A stretch of DNA of 64,000 bases from contig JAYESD010000011.1 of assembly GCA_036927565.1 (NCBI GenBank), forward strand, positions 156,718,592-156,782,591, given 5' to 3'. Source of the stretch: Tuctoria greenei. Taxonomy: Eukaryota > Streptophyta > Magnoliopsida > Poales > Poaceae. Shown here piece after piece: positions 1-10,420 of the stretch. The notes below the pieces were generated by a model. That model ran no database searches, was not told where the DNA came from, and worked only from the letters and a program-made list of their open reading frames with translations. How positions within the stretch are numbered: position 1 is the first letter of the stretch; each line of letters opens with the position of its first letter. The position numbers and the translations under genes were made by a program.

Positions 1-781
1 GCGCGGAGACTCAAGAAGGTGAATCACGATTGGACACGAGAGACACAGTGGTTTACGTGGTTCGGGCCGCCTAAGCGTAATACCCTACTCCACGGGTGTG
101 TGGTTTTGTATTAGTTTATGTATGAAAGCTCACGTCAATGCGTGTGTGCCTGAGAGCGTTCGAGAGCCCCCCCTCGTGTATCGTTGGTCTGTCCTTTTAT
201 AGTACAAGGACAAACCGTTACAAGTTAGCCTGGCCCGACATGTGGCCCCGTCGGTTACTAGTATTGATAGACGATTAATTGTTGTTAATAACCCTGTAAC
301 GGGCTCCGACAGTGCCGTTACAGGTGTTAAGATTGTCCGATTAAGTGTCATTAACATGGCATTAATGACAATTAATCGGGTCTTGAAGTCCGCGGCTATC
401 CTTTGAAGATCCGGAGTCGTTACAATGTCTTCCGGAGGTTTGAGGCGGCCAGCTCCGACGTTTGGACACGTGGCAGCTCCGGAGCTTGCTTGTGGGAAGC
501 GGGAAGCTCCAGGGTGGCCTGGCACGTGTCAGGTCCGGAGCTTCTCTCGGTCAGGGGTTAAGTCCGGAGGTGCCGTTTCGGTACCTAGCCCGGAGCTTCA
601 CCCTTGTGGGTAGTAGCTCCGGTCTGGCAGTATACGTGGCAACCTAGGGGTTAACCATGTTGGAGAAGCAGGTCCGGTTATGTCTGACAAGTGGGCCTCC
701 GAGGGTCTTCAATTTGAGTAGACGTCCTTCCCTTAAGATCTTTGTAACCTCAGGGTGTGTATGGTTTTTAGGGTACCGACA
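1..781 (-). mobile_element. Gypsy-like LTR copy 1, cut by window start
   Basis: This piece ends in GGGTACCGACA on the + strand, the same end as the LTR-like pieces ending at 1824 and 2454. It is strongly similar to 1825-2454, sharing the run from the CCTTTTATAG region through GTTACAAGTTAG to the terminus. Minus orientation is inferred from the primer-site-like sequence at 846-864. No coding sequence is present. Several CACGTG/ACGTGGC boxes (about 471, 523 and 632) recur at matching places in 1825-2454. The family assignment to Ty3/gypsy rests only on the primer-site style. Confidence 0.6.
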
Positions 782-864
782 GATACTTATCGAGTTGTTT
801 CTGGTATGAGTTGGTTAAAGCTCATCCGACCCCGGGGAAAAAGCTCCCTACCTGGCGCGCCAAA
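782..864 (-). mobile_element. Remnant of LTR-element internal region with primer binding site
   Basis: Only about 83 nt separate two LTR copies. On the minus strand, directly after the LTR end ACA, comes TTTGGCGCGCCAGGTAGGG, a primer-binding-site-like sequence typical of grass gypsy elements. All of gag and pol is gone, so this is a deletion product rather than a functional element. Confidence 0.55.
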
Positions 865-1824
865 TGTCAAAGTTCGTAAACGACACTTCCCCTGGACCTG
901 CTTAGAGAGCAGCCCGCGGAGGTTCTTTGGATTCACGAGGGCTAGTCCCAGGAGATCGAACACAACAGGATGATGAACACAGAGGATTTACATGGTTCGG
1001 GCTGCCGGAGCGTAATACCCTACGTCCACGGGAGTGTTTATGTATCCTTGCTTGAGCGTGTATGAGCCTTGGTCTAATCTTTCGATGCCCTGTGAAGGTC
1101 GTCTGCAGAGCCCTTTTATAGTTCAAGGATTCTGCAATCACAAGGTGGGTCCCAGTACCCGACAGGTGGTCCTGGGGAGAGCCAAATCATATACAAGATC
1201 TAGGATTAATTGCTATCTACTTCCCTTTGTCAGGGGTGTCAATGCGTCGTCCCGCCGCGTCGTGCGCCAGGGCTACACATAGTTGGTGATGATGGCCGTG
1301 CACGTCCCGTCCGTCTTGTCCTCGCGGCCCATTTGTCTGTCTTGCCTGGGGAAGGCGCGCGTACTTAATGCCTGTCTAAGCAGCACACGCGTTCCTTTAC
1401 TGCGGCTTCCTACCGCACTGAGTTGGCCGTCCGCCACATGGTTGCGCCGGAGCCTGCCTCTGCGAGAAGTGAAGCACTTGACGGAACAGGCCACGTGGCG
1501 CATTCGGAGCCCACCCCTATGGAGGGTTTGGAGGCTCAGCCCTGCAGGCCACGTGGTAGCTCCCGTGCCTTTCCCTGCGAGGACGCGGGCTTGGCCCTGA
1601 GGTCCCGATTGGCCATGTGGCGGCTCCGGAGCCCGCCTCACGGGGAGGCGTGGGTCCAGTCCTGCCGACCACATGGCAGCTTGAGAGCCTCCCCCGACGG
1701 AGAGGTAGGATCTGGTCCTTCCCTCCTCAACGTGACAGCCTCGGATTCGGCCTCTTAGGCAGAGGCGGAGTCCTTAGCGGTTTTCTCCTGTGCGCGGGGG
1801 TACCCGGTCTGCAGGGTACCGACA
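865..1824 (-). mobile_element. Gypsy-like LTR copy 2
   Basis: It runs from TGTCAAAG to GGTACCGACA, with TG...CA termini, 960 nt. It lies directly beside the primer site, so on the minus strand it is the 5' LTR of the remnant. The first 250 nt resemble copy 1 (the ACATGGTTCGGG...GCGTAATACCCTAC block), but the middle is a different GC-rich sequence. This suggests a diverged subfamily or a recombinant LTR. Confidence 0.5.
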
Positions 1825-2454
1825 GCGTCGAGTCCTGCTCTATGTATCGTCGGCCTGTCCTTTTATAGCATAAGGACAGACCGTTACAAGTTAGCTTGGC
1901 CCGACATGTGGCCCAGCGGTTAATAATATTGATACACATTTGATACGCTTAATTACCCTTAATAACCGAGTTACGGGCTTTGACAGCATCGTTACTGGTA
2001 ATTAAGGTCGTTCGATCGTGTGTCATTAACATAGTATTAATGACACTTAATCGGGTCTTGAAGTCCTTGATTCCCCTTTGAAGATCCGGAGCTGTTGTAG
2101 AGTCTTCCGGAGGTTAGAGGCTGAAGATCCGACGGTTGGACACGTGGCAGCTCCGGAGCATACTGTGGGGAACAGATAGGTCCGGTGCCATCTAACACGT
2201 GTCAGTTCTGGAGCTTCCCTCGGTCTGGGGTTAGGTCCGGGGGTGCCGCTATGGTACATAGTCCGGAGCTTCCCCCTTGTGAGCGGTAGCTCCGGTTCGA
2301 TAGTACACGTGGCGACCCTGAGATTAACCATGTTGGGGAAGCGGGTCCGGTTATGTCTGACATATGGGCCTCCGAAGGTCTTCAAATCAAGTAGATGACA
2401 TTCTCTTGAGATCTTTGCAATCCCAAGGGGTATATGGTATCTAGGGTACCGACA
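1825..2454 (-). mobile_element. Truncated LTR copy 3
   Basis: This aligns by eye with copy 1 from about position 170 to its end, including the terminal GGTACCGACA, but its first part is missing. It abuts copy 2 with no visible target duplication, so the junction is a rearrangement or a nested truncation. The ACGTG boxes of copy 1 are conserved here at about 2140, 2200 and 2310. Confidence 0.5.
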
Positions 2455-2567
2455 ATAACATAATAAAACAAATAATTTTATGATTGATTAACCTATAAAA
2501 TTAATGATTAATGATTAATTATAGAGAATAGTAGTTTATGATTGTAATTACCTGCTAATTACTCGGT

Positions 2568-2591
2568 GCCTGAAATTTTAAAATTTCAGGC
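2568..2591. repeat. 24-bp perfect palindrome
   Basis: GCCTGAAATTTT is followed directly by its own reverse complement, with no spacer. It lies in AT-rich DNA just after the LTR pieces. It may be the core of a decayed foldback element. Confidence 0.8.
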
Positions 2592-2620
2592 ATCTGAAAT
2601 ATAGACAGCCCCTAATTATG

Positions 2621-2725
2621 TACTCCCTCTGGTACCAAATAATTGTTGTCCAGACATAAGCAACTAGTTCATTCTTAGTTCATTTCTTTGTCTGAAATGA
2701 CAATCTTTACGAAACAGAGGGAGTA
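2621..2725. mobile_element. Stowaway-like MITE
   Basis: It begins TACTCCCTCTGG and ends CAGAGGGAGTA, which are inverted ends of the Tc1/mariner-derived Stowaway type with TA flanks, 105 bp. It is non-coding. The next 300 bp (2726-3033) hold a 93-codon minus ORF (2664-2945) that I do not recognise; nothing else is visible there. Confidence 0.75.
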
Positions 2726-3033
2726 TATGGACGGAGCATGTAGACCTGCCGGCGAGGTTGTAGATGAAGCTATTCCAAGTTTCAGACATGCCACAACTGC
2801 TTAGTAGGTCGTGCGTCCTGTGCCTAGCCTTTTCTAGCCAACGGAGGGGATATAGCCCGACAGGCTCACCAGGACCACTTGTTCTATAGTTCCATCGACC
2901 TGTTTCCGTCACAGCGATTTTTTGTTTCATCTCAGTTCGGATCACGGAAGCCGGTTTTGGTCGGAGCCTACAGCTAGGATCGAGTTACGTACTCTGCCAC
3001 GCCTAGTAGCTTGAATTCATTGAAACTGTTTAA

Positions 3034-3138
3034 TACTACCCCCGTTCTGAAATAATTGTCGTTTCAGACAACTAAATGAACTAGAAATGAACTAACAAAG
3101 GTTGTCTTAACGATAATTAAAACGAAACGGAGAGAATA
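3034..3138. mobile_element. Stowaway-like MITE
   Basis: It starts TACTACCCCCGTTCTGAAA and ends AACGAAACGGAGAGAATA. The ends are an imperfect inverted repeat with TA flanks, and the internal part is AT-rich and foldback. From 3139 to 3521 no gene or repeat was recognised. Confidence 0.65.
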
Positions 3139-3521
3139 ATACTATCATTCTTGAACAATAATCAACAATACGGAGTAAACAGAGGCTATTATTACCGTCC
3201 ATGCGTGACAAGGAATTACGTGGCATTACGTTGGCGCAGCTCAAGGGGGCAGAGGCGCTGGGCAATCGTGTGAGATAGAGACGTGTAACCATCTCTCTAC
3301 ATGCATGCATGTGGTTGCGTTCGTGCATCAGCAACGTTCCAGTTCCAGGCAGCTGTGGAGATTACGCTGGCGGGCTGGCCGGCCATGCCGTCGCTGGTGG
3401 AGGGAGCAAGACGTACGACGAGCACGCATGAATCTGTTCGGGGGCAGACACCTTTTTGTCCACATGTGTAGCGGCAGATCAACGGTGCCGTTTGTTCAAA
3501 ATGATCGATCGATATGTACAG

Positions 3522-3594
3522 TACCTTCTCCGTTCCTATAAACTTGTCGCTTTGTAGTTTAAAAATAAACTATAAAACGAGGACCGAGGGAGTA
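3522..3594. mobile_element. Short Stowaway-like MITE, 73 bp
   Basis: It starts TACCTTCTCCGTTCC and ends GGACCGAGGGAGTA. The centre holds AGTTTaaaaaTAAACT, so the whole unit folds into a hairpin. Confidence 0.65.
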
Positions 3595-4390
3595 CATATG
3601 TACGTACAGATGTATCTTTGCAGCCATTGTTTTGTCCACGCTAAGTATCACGCACTACGTATGGATGGGGACAGATTCATCCGTTCACAAGCCATGTTAC
3701 CCAGGAGGGCGCGTTGCTTATAAAACTGCCGATCATCATATCTCTGTATTTTATTCTTCACAAAAAAGTGTCGATCGAACAAGCAGCAGGCAGCATCTGG
3801 GGAAGGTCGGTACTACGGACAAAACAATGCACTTAATTAAGAACGATGAATGGAACCGTTATCGACGCGCTGGTCCCATTTCAATAATACTACGCGGCTG
3901 TTTGCGTATGCGTACGAGCATTGTCATGTGCATGCATCTGATGAATAAACCTGCACATGATGAACAAATTTTTGGATCCTATTCTATGTATTACTGTACT
4001 CCGATATGGTTTGCCAGCCGCCTCTCTCTGACGACCCATCAGCACTTTATAGTTTGATCCTCCATTCAGCTAGCTCTTGAGGACCGTCGTCACAGTACAA
4101 GAAAAATAAAATTAACGGTCGCTAGACGATTCTTTCCAAGCATGCATGATGCAATCTAGTAGAATAATTCAGGTCTAGTTCATTTTTTTAGATAATAAGT
4201 CTAGTTCGTCATTAGCTCCTAGGATTAATCGGCCATTTGTTTAAAGGGGATGGTAGCATGCGTGGACCCTCCGATTAATTCCCGTACGTACGTCACCGTC
4301 GTTCCTCTCGTTTTCCACGTTTGATCCGTCGAGGAAGTAGCAGGGAAACGGAATGGTGTCATTTTCAAGTGCCTGCTGGCAGTTGTCATG
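3595..4390. other. Intergenic, nothing recognised
   Basis: There is no convincing ORF, RNA gene or repeat. The short ORFs here lack any recognisable motif or exon structure. Confidence 0.5.
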
Positions 4391-5168
4391 TACTCCCACC
4401 ATCCCTGTAAACTTGTCGTTTCAAACCTGGTCAATGAAAATAAGACTAGTGTGAATTTACTCTTTTACCCTCCGAATCCTGCTCCCGCATCGTGTTCCTC
4501 TCGCATCCCAGTCGCCGCCCTCGCTCCTCTCATCCCCTCTCTTTCGCCTGACGACCGCACGCCGCCACCGTCGCTCCCCTCCCCCTCTCGCTAGACGACC
4601 TCACGCCGCCGCCGGCGGCGGCTCCCGCATCTTGTTTTTTTCGGTCACCTTCCAATCTCGGCCGTCGCCGCCGCCGACGGCCCCCGCATCTTGTTTTTTC
4701 GGTCATGTTGTTCCGCATCAAATCCTCCCGTGCCCTGCAGTAGCGATGGATCCTCAAGGCCTTCGGGTTGAATGCGTACGGGCTCATCTCCATGACTGTG
4801 GAGGCCGCCAAGACGGTCAAGAGGAACCGAGAGACCTGCAAGCTGTTGGCACCAATCTTGGAGACCTGCAAGCTAAAGGTCCGCTTGGGAGACGCCTGGG
4901 GAGGCCACGCAGTAGCAGCGGCTCCTCCCGCGCTCGTACCTCGCGCCGGCAGCTTCTTCCATTCCTCCGCGCCGGCAGCTAGTCCCGCTCCTCGCGCCGA
5001 CGGCTTGTCCCGCTCTCCACTCCGGCAGCAGATCTGCGTGAAAGGAGAAAGAAAGGACAAATTAGTCAAAACACATAAAAATAAAGTTGGGTTCCACTAA
5101 GACGACAAACTTTTGGAGTCTTTTCGTTTTTGAACTAAGACGACGAGTTTACAAGGATAGAGGAAGTA
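4391..5168. mobile_element. Stowaway-ended element with captured GC-rich sequence (Pack-type)
   Basis: The left end (TACTCCCACCATCCCTGTAA) and the right end (inverted TACTTCCTCTATCCTTGTAA) match over about 30 bp, with TA flanks. Instead of a short AT-rich core, about 600 bp of GC-rich sequence lies between them. A + strand reading from 4768 gives a peptide starting MNAYGLISMTVEAAKTV, loosely like the N-terminal helix of plant MCAfunc/Cys-rich membrane proteins; this likeness is weak. The segment holds a 14-bp direct repeat, gagacctgcaagct, at about 4830 and 4861. The likely reading is a mariner-type MITE that picked up a gene fragment; a chance MITE pair flanking unrelated DNA is possible. 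Confidence 0.5.
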
Positions 5169-5214
5169 CTCTTTCCGTCTTCAAAAGCGACAACATTTCG
5201 AGACAGAGAAAGTA
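5167..5214. mobile_element. Miniature foldback joined to the Pack-type element
   Basis: TACTCTTTCCGTCTTC is followed by its imperfect inverse GACAGAGAAAGTA. It shares the TA of the preceding element, so one probably inserted into the terminal TA of the other. Confidence 0.5.
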
Positions 5215-5308
5215 CATACATGCACCTCCTCTGTCACTGTGACTGTGATCTTCGTCTTGTCCGGTGTCGTCCAACTGTTCATTTATCAGGCTCGACATTC
5301 TGAATCGG

Positions 5309-5410
5309 CACGTTGGCCGGGAGGGGAACAGCTCTGCCCATGGGCGGATATTCATCGACCACGTTGGCCGGGAGGGGAACAGCTCTGCCCATGGGCGGAT
5401 ATTCATCGAC
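5309..5410. repeat. Perfect 51-bp tandem duplication (two copies)
   Basis: The unit starts CACGTTGGCCGGGAGGGGAA and is repeated at 5360 without a mismatch, followed by a diverged third start, CACGTCGG. Because 51 is a multiple of three, the reading frames stay open through it on both strands, which explains the repetitive short ORFs. No gene is recognised. Confidence 0.9.
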
Positions 5411-5740
5411 CACGTCGGTTCTCTAATGTTTGGATCAACCATGGAGTTGTTCTATTAACTTGGCATGATTCTCGCGATAATTAACTGAAATAATGTACTC
5501 CCGGATCCGTGCAACTCGAGGGTACTATAATTTGCTTATAGACCAAGGCAACAAGTTAATGTACATGCATAATTACTACATGCCAAGTAGTAGAACTATC
5601 GCTCTACTAATTTGGGTAGTACATGCATGAAATTATTCTCGTACTAATTATTAGACTAATTTGCTTATAGACTAAGGCAACAGATTCTAGAGCCATAGTT
5701 CCGAGGTGACGGTAGTGCTGCACGGATCAACATCTTCTGC

Positions 5741-5822
5741 AGTACTGCATGTGCAGTAGCAGATGCTGACATGTGGGTCCGGTAAGTGTTGGGCCCACAT
5801 ATCAGCCTCTGCTAGCAGTACT
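5741..5822. repeat. Imperfect inverted repeat upstream of the kinase gene
   Basis: The left arm, from AGTACTGC through CTGACATGTGGGTCC, is mirrored by GGGCCCACATATCAG through GCAGTACT. The hairpin has about 35-bp arms and lies about 180 bp upstream of the TATA box. It is probably a decayed MITE, possibly part of the promoter. Confidence 0.7.
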
Positions 5823-6004
5823 TAACTCACTGCCAAACCAGACAAGCAGGCTAGTTCGACGAAGACGCCACGTCTCCCTCCCTCCCTCGTCTGGCCTGCT
5901 GCATCGGTCGTCACGAGCTGCGACCGCGCGCTCTCCGTTCCTCCCCTTCGCCTTCTTCCTCAGTCACCACCATCTTCTATTCTTCTGCGCCGCGGCCAGC
6001 CGCC

Positions 6005-6012
6005 TATAAATA
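6005..6012 (+). promoter_or_regulatory. TATA box of the CIPK gene
   Basis: TATAAATA lies in a pyrimidine-rich context 370 bp before the kinase ATG. It predicts transcription starting near 6035-6040 and a 5' leader of about 335 nt. The link to the gene is inferred from position only. Confidence 0.6.
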
Positions 6013-6094
6013 CCACCACCCTGCCCAGTGCCCACACATCTTCCAGCCTCCCTCCCTTACTTACCGCCGTTAATCGCCCAGTTGGCGGCACCCC

Positions 6095-6216
6095 ATGCCC
6101 GCAGCTACCGCGACGGCACTGGGAGAGCAGCAGAGCGAGGCCTGATGCGGCGGAGGCAGCGCGGCGAGGACCGGCTGTTCGTGCAGTGGAGGCCCTGCGA
6201 CAAGAAGAGGTCCTAG
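6095..6216 (+). promoter_or_regulatory. Two overlapping upstream ORFs in the CIPK leader
   Basis: The first uORF (6095-6145) encodes 16 residues. Its stop overlaps the start of the second (6145-6216, 23 residues) as TGATG. Both lie between the TATA box and the main start codon, so they would be met first by scanning ribosomes unless the leader is spliced. They may damp translation of the kinase. Neither peptide is recognised. Confidence 0.45.
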
Positions 6217-6374
6217 CTGGCTAGGCCTCTCTCTCGCAGACCGGCCGGTTAGATTCCCTCTCTCTTCCAGATCCGGCCGCCGCCCCCGTCAAAGCGCCGC
6301 CTTTTCGTCTCGCCGGTCGCCTTCACCGGCGTACTGGAGATTTTCTTTTCGGACCGGAGGAGGAGGAGAAGAAG

Positions 6375-7533
6375 ATGAGCGTGGCTGCGGGGAGGACGCG
6401 GGTGGGGAGGTACGAGCTGGGGCGGACGCTGGGGGAAGGCACCTTCGCCAAGGTCAAGTTCGCCAGGAACGTCGACACCGGCGAGAATGTCGCCATCAAG
6501 ATCCTCGACAAGGAGAAGGTCCTCCGCCACAAGATGATCGCGCAGGTAATAAGCACTAACACCCCGCCCGCATCCGTCGCCCCGATCCGATTCCACTTCC
6601 ATATCCTCCCTCTGTTCCTCCCTCCCCTGTTCTACCGCGATCGACGGCGTTCGGCCACCAGTTAATGCGCACCACGCCAAGGCGAGCACATCGTCGTTGG
6701 TTGGTTGGCTGGCCGAGATGGTCAAATTTTGCCATCTTGACTTCGAGGTTAAGCTTCTGATACTGATGCGCGAGATGTTGCGACTGCAGATAAAGCGGGA
6801 GATATCGACCATGAAGCTCATCAGGCACCCCAACGTCATCAAGATGCACGAGGTACGTATAAAAATGACCAAGAGTCGTCAATGCATGCTTTTTTTACAA
6901 ACAAAAAAGATTACTAATTATTACGTATTCATTCTAGTAAATAACCTCTGGTTATCTCTTGTGAAGGTGATGGCCAGTAAGACGAAGATTTACATAGTGA
7001 TGGAGCTGGTCACTGCCGGCGAACTGTTCGACAAAATCGTGAGTGACTGACTGACGGACCTACCTTCTCATCCTCCGTACTGTTTGAATTATCCGCTTTC
7101 AGCTAGTATTTGCATCTGATCAAATTCGCAACAATTCTCGGCGCAGGCTTCGCGTGGGAGGCTGAAAGAGGACGACGCGAGGAAGTATTTCCAGCAACTG
7201 GTCAACGCTGTCGATTACTGCCACAGCAGGGGCGTGTACCACCGTGATCTGAAGGTGAGAGGTGCTGTTAACCTTGTTTACAGATAGGAGGAAACTATGC
7301 AGCTTTTCAAAAAAGAAAATGAGGAAACTATGCAGTGCTTGATGATATTTTCGGTTGTTTGCTTTTCACCAGCCTGAGAATCTTCTGCTTGATGCTACTG
7401 GCTCTCTCAAGGTGTCGGATTTCGGACTGAGTGCACTTTCTCAGCAAGTCCGGGTACGTAAAAATTTGACATTGATTGACAAGGGTAATTAACTAACTAA
7501 CACAGATCGTTTCAAATCAGCTGATTATTCTGT

Positions 7534-7564
<31 letters not shown>

Positions 7565-9304
7565 CTTTTCTGTCAACTTGCAGGAGGATGGTCTTCTGCA
7601 CACGACCTGTGGGACTCCCAACTACGTTGCCCCCGAGGTCATTAATTTCCTATATCATCACATCCGTGCGTTAAATTATAGGCTTATTAATTTCTTCATT
7701 TCAACTGAACATTTCGTTCTGATTTTACGATACTCTTGGACACACGCATGCACAGATCATTAACAACAAAGGTTATGACGGAGCCAAGGCCGATCTCTGG
7801 TCATGTGGAGTGATTCTCTTTGTCCTCATGGCGGGGTACCTCCCGTTCGAAGATTCCAACCTCATGTCACTTTACAAGAAGGTTAGCTAGCACTCTCTGC
7901 CATGACAAAAAGCGCTCCTTTCGTTTCTTTTTATTTGTCATCGGCTAGTTCTAGCCGATGACAAATAAAAAGAAACGGATGTAGTATTATTTTTACTGAT
8001 TGGGTCCTTAAAATTTAGACCATCAATGCAATGCAATGCAGATCTTTAAAGCGGACTTCAGTTGCCCGGCCTGGTTCTCCACAAGTGCGAAAAAGCTCAT
8101 CAAGAGAATCTTAGATCCTAATCCTAGCACTGTACGTTTGCTCCTCATTCCCATTATCTATTTTGCACAAGATCTATTATGGAGTAGTAGATACTAAATA
8201 AGTAGCTCATGCCATTGTTTATTACGGCCTCGTGCAGAGAATAACCATTGCGGATATCATCAACAACGAGTGGTTCAAGAAGGGGTACCAGCCTCCCAGG
8301 TTCGAGACGGCAGACGTTAGTCTGGACGACGTGAACTCCATTTTCAACGGATCTGGCGTAAGTTATTTTTTTTTTTCAGAACTACAAGCCATATCACGCC
8401 GTACAGGCATGGTAAAGGAAAAAAAATAATGTGATTATTCCATTGCAGGACCCGGCTCAGCTTGTTGTGGAGAGGCAAGAACGGCCGTCGGTGATGAACG
8501 CTTTCGAGCTGATATCCACGTCGCAGGGCCTCAACCTCGGCACCCTCTTCGAGAAGCAAACGGTACGATTACGTTTACTGGTTTATGCTGAACTAAAAGT
8601 TGATGACAACAAGAGAAGGCAACACAAAAATAGTGAACGAAGTATGATAGCTTTGTTACCGACCTAACTGAACGCGGAACGGCCCTGATGTTTCAATATA
8701 GGGCTCTGTCAAGCGAGAGACGAGGTTCGCGTCGAGGCTTCCTGCGAATGAGATACTGTCGAAGATCGAAGCGGCCGCAGGGCCCATGGGGTTCAACGTA
8801 CAGAAGCGCAACTACAAGGTAATTATAGTATTTATGGGTAATTTTGAAAAAAGAAATCCGAAACGTTCGTTGTTTCCGCCGTAGTTTCAAATTCAGTTCG
8901 AGCACCGTACGTTCTGATGATGAGACAATGCATGGCTGTGGGATGAAATCAGCTGAAGCTGCAAGGGGAGAATCCTGGACGGAAAGGTCAGCTGGCCATT
9001 GCGACGGAGGTGTTCGAGGTGACGCCGTCGCTGTACATGGTGGAGCTGCGCAAGTCCAACGGCGACACCCTCGAGTTCCACAAGGTGAGAACTACTACTG
9101 CTACTAGTACAACATTACTTGCATGGTTTTGTTTTGTTTGTTTGTAGCCTCTGGGTGCTATAGCTCCGGTGGAGGAAGGGTGGTGGATGATCAGATATGA
9201 TTAACTGACGGTTGCTGTGTGGTGAACTCTGTCGTCGTTAATTGCAGTTCTACCACAGCATCTCGAACGGGCTGAAGGACGTCGTGTGGAAGCCGGAGAG
9301 CTAG
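6375..9304 (+). CDS. CIPK23: CBL-interacting protein kinase, CIPK23-like (13 exons)
   Basis: This is a Ser/Thr kinase recruited by CBL calcium sensors. CIPK23 activates potassium and nitrate transporters at the plasma membrane (family knowledge). Exons are 6375-6545, 6790-6852, 6967-7038, 7147-7254, 7373-7453, 7584-7637, 7756-7881, 8042-8131, 8238-8357, 8449-8562, 8702-8818, 8953-9084 and 9248-9304, all phase 0 with GT-AG introns, giving 434 aa. Visible are the glycine loop GEGTFAKV (20-27), catalytic Lys42, HRDLK (134-138), DFG (154-156), APE (181-183), the CBL-binding NAF motif (312-314) and a PPI domain after it. The C-terminus ...KDVVWKPES matches my memory of rice CIPK23 closely. The start is the first ATG giving the standard kinase N-terminus. 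Exon 7 reads IINNKGY where relatives have VINNKGY. Other CIPKs are less likely given the match across the whole length. Confidence 0.95.
7536..7564. repeat. (TA)n microsatellite in a CIPK intron
   Basis: About 14 TA units sit 20 nt before the exon 6 acceptor, within the polypyrimidine and branch region. This is a likely length-polymorphic site. Confidence 0.9.
7922..7977. repeat. Perfect 27-bp hairpin in CIPK intron 7
   Basis: The arm at 7922-7948 is the exact reverse complement of 7951-7977, with a 2-nt spacer. The outer flanks (CTCCTTTCG...GGATGTAGTA) resemble decayed Stowaway ends, so it is probably a tiny MITE. When transcribed it would form a near-perfect stem. Confidence 0.85.
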
Positions 9305-9942
9305 CGGTGGTGTCACCGTCGTCGTGGAAGGCGACGGAGGTCCGGGGAGGTCGCCTGTGACGACATGATTCGCGGCGACGTATAAACGTGTTAGAATTAG
9401 CAGCAGGTAGCCGGATGATCAAGAGCAGGCTTGTTGATGACGTCACAATCATGCTGGCAAGAAGAGAAGGCTTGGCCTGGGTGGTGGTGTTTTTCGAGTG
9501 GGCCGTCTGTAGGGCTGTGTAGAAGAATATGGTAGTACTGTATAGTACTCTCTCTATCTTCAAAAATGAACTAAATGTTAATAAACTTATCCTTTATGCT
9601 TTCCTTAAAAAAGTAAGTCTCAAGTTTCGTTTCTAAGCTGATGATGAAAAAAAAAAGTGGAAAGGAAATAGTATCGCTCAAGATTGCTCTGGCGGGCGAG
9701 CGGGCTGGACCGGGCGGCGGCTATCTGCTTGCTTGGAGCCCAATGAATGCGGCCCAATGCAGGCTGCCGGCCTTGATTGCCCTGTATCGCGCCCCGGCCC
9801 GATAACATTAGCAGGCCTTTTCTGAGTTCGTCGTCGTCAGCCGGCCGCCGACCTGCTTCAAGATTACTGCTCTCCCATCTCAAAAAAAAAAAGATGATAA
9901 ATTATTGAACTACAAAGTGATAAGTTTTTTGAAAGAATGAAG
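9305..9942. other. CIPK 3' UTR and intergenic DNA
   Basis: The stop codon TAG at 9302-9304 is followed by about 300 nt that include likely poly(A) signals such as AATAAA-like stretches. From about 9545 there is a TACTCTCTCT...-type half MITE end without a clear partner. No gene is seen. Confidence 0.5.
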
Positions 9943-10020
9943 TATTCCTTCATTTCTCAAAAGTTTGTCATCTTCTTTTTTTTACTAAAAGATGATAAAA
10001 AATTAAAAAAAAAGGAAGTA
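9943..10020. mobile_element. AT-rich Stowaway-like MITE
   Basis: TATTCCTTCATTTCTCAAAA at the left mirrors AAAAAGGAAGTA at the right. The core is AT-rich with GATGATAAA copies. The ends are degenerate, so the boundaries are approximate. Confidence 0.45.
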
Positions 10021-10420
10021 CTACTTACTTCATCCTCTCCTCCAGTTTTAAATTTGGAGCAGTTTAAAAAACTTATGATTTTCATACAGTGCGTTTTGGG
10101 CCGGTAACCGAAACAGGAAAGGCACGTACGTTCTGTATTTGTCTACACGCACGCCACGCGCGACACGAGTGGAGTGGGCCTCAACTAAGGCTCCATTTTC
10201 CTAAAGAAGTATGGACAACAATCACGAGATGTGGACAGGGTTCCGATGATCGTGCCGCGTGGTTATTGCCATCATTAATTAGCTGGCGCCCTTGCTTTGC
10301 TTTGCTTTGCGTTATCCTCTTCTCTACGACGATATTTTCAAGGAGTAGTAGTATCAACTTGCTTGATGATGAGGATCGATTGAGGAGGACGGTTACCTGT
10401 ACTTTAATACTATCTGCACT

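Noticed and set aside
2664..2945. 93-codon minus ORF beside MITEs
   Set aside because: It overlaps a MITE end, has no recognisable motif, splice signals or codon pattern, and may be chance.
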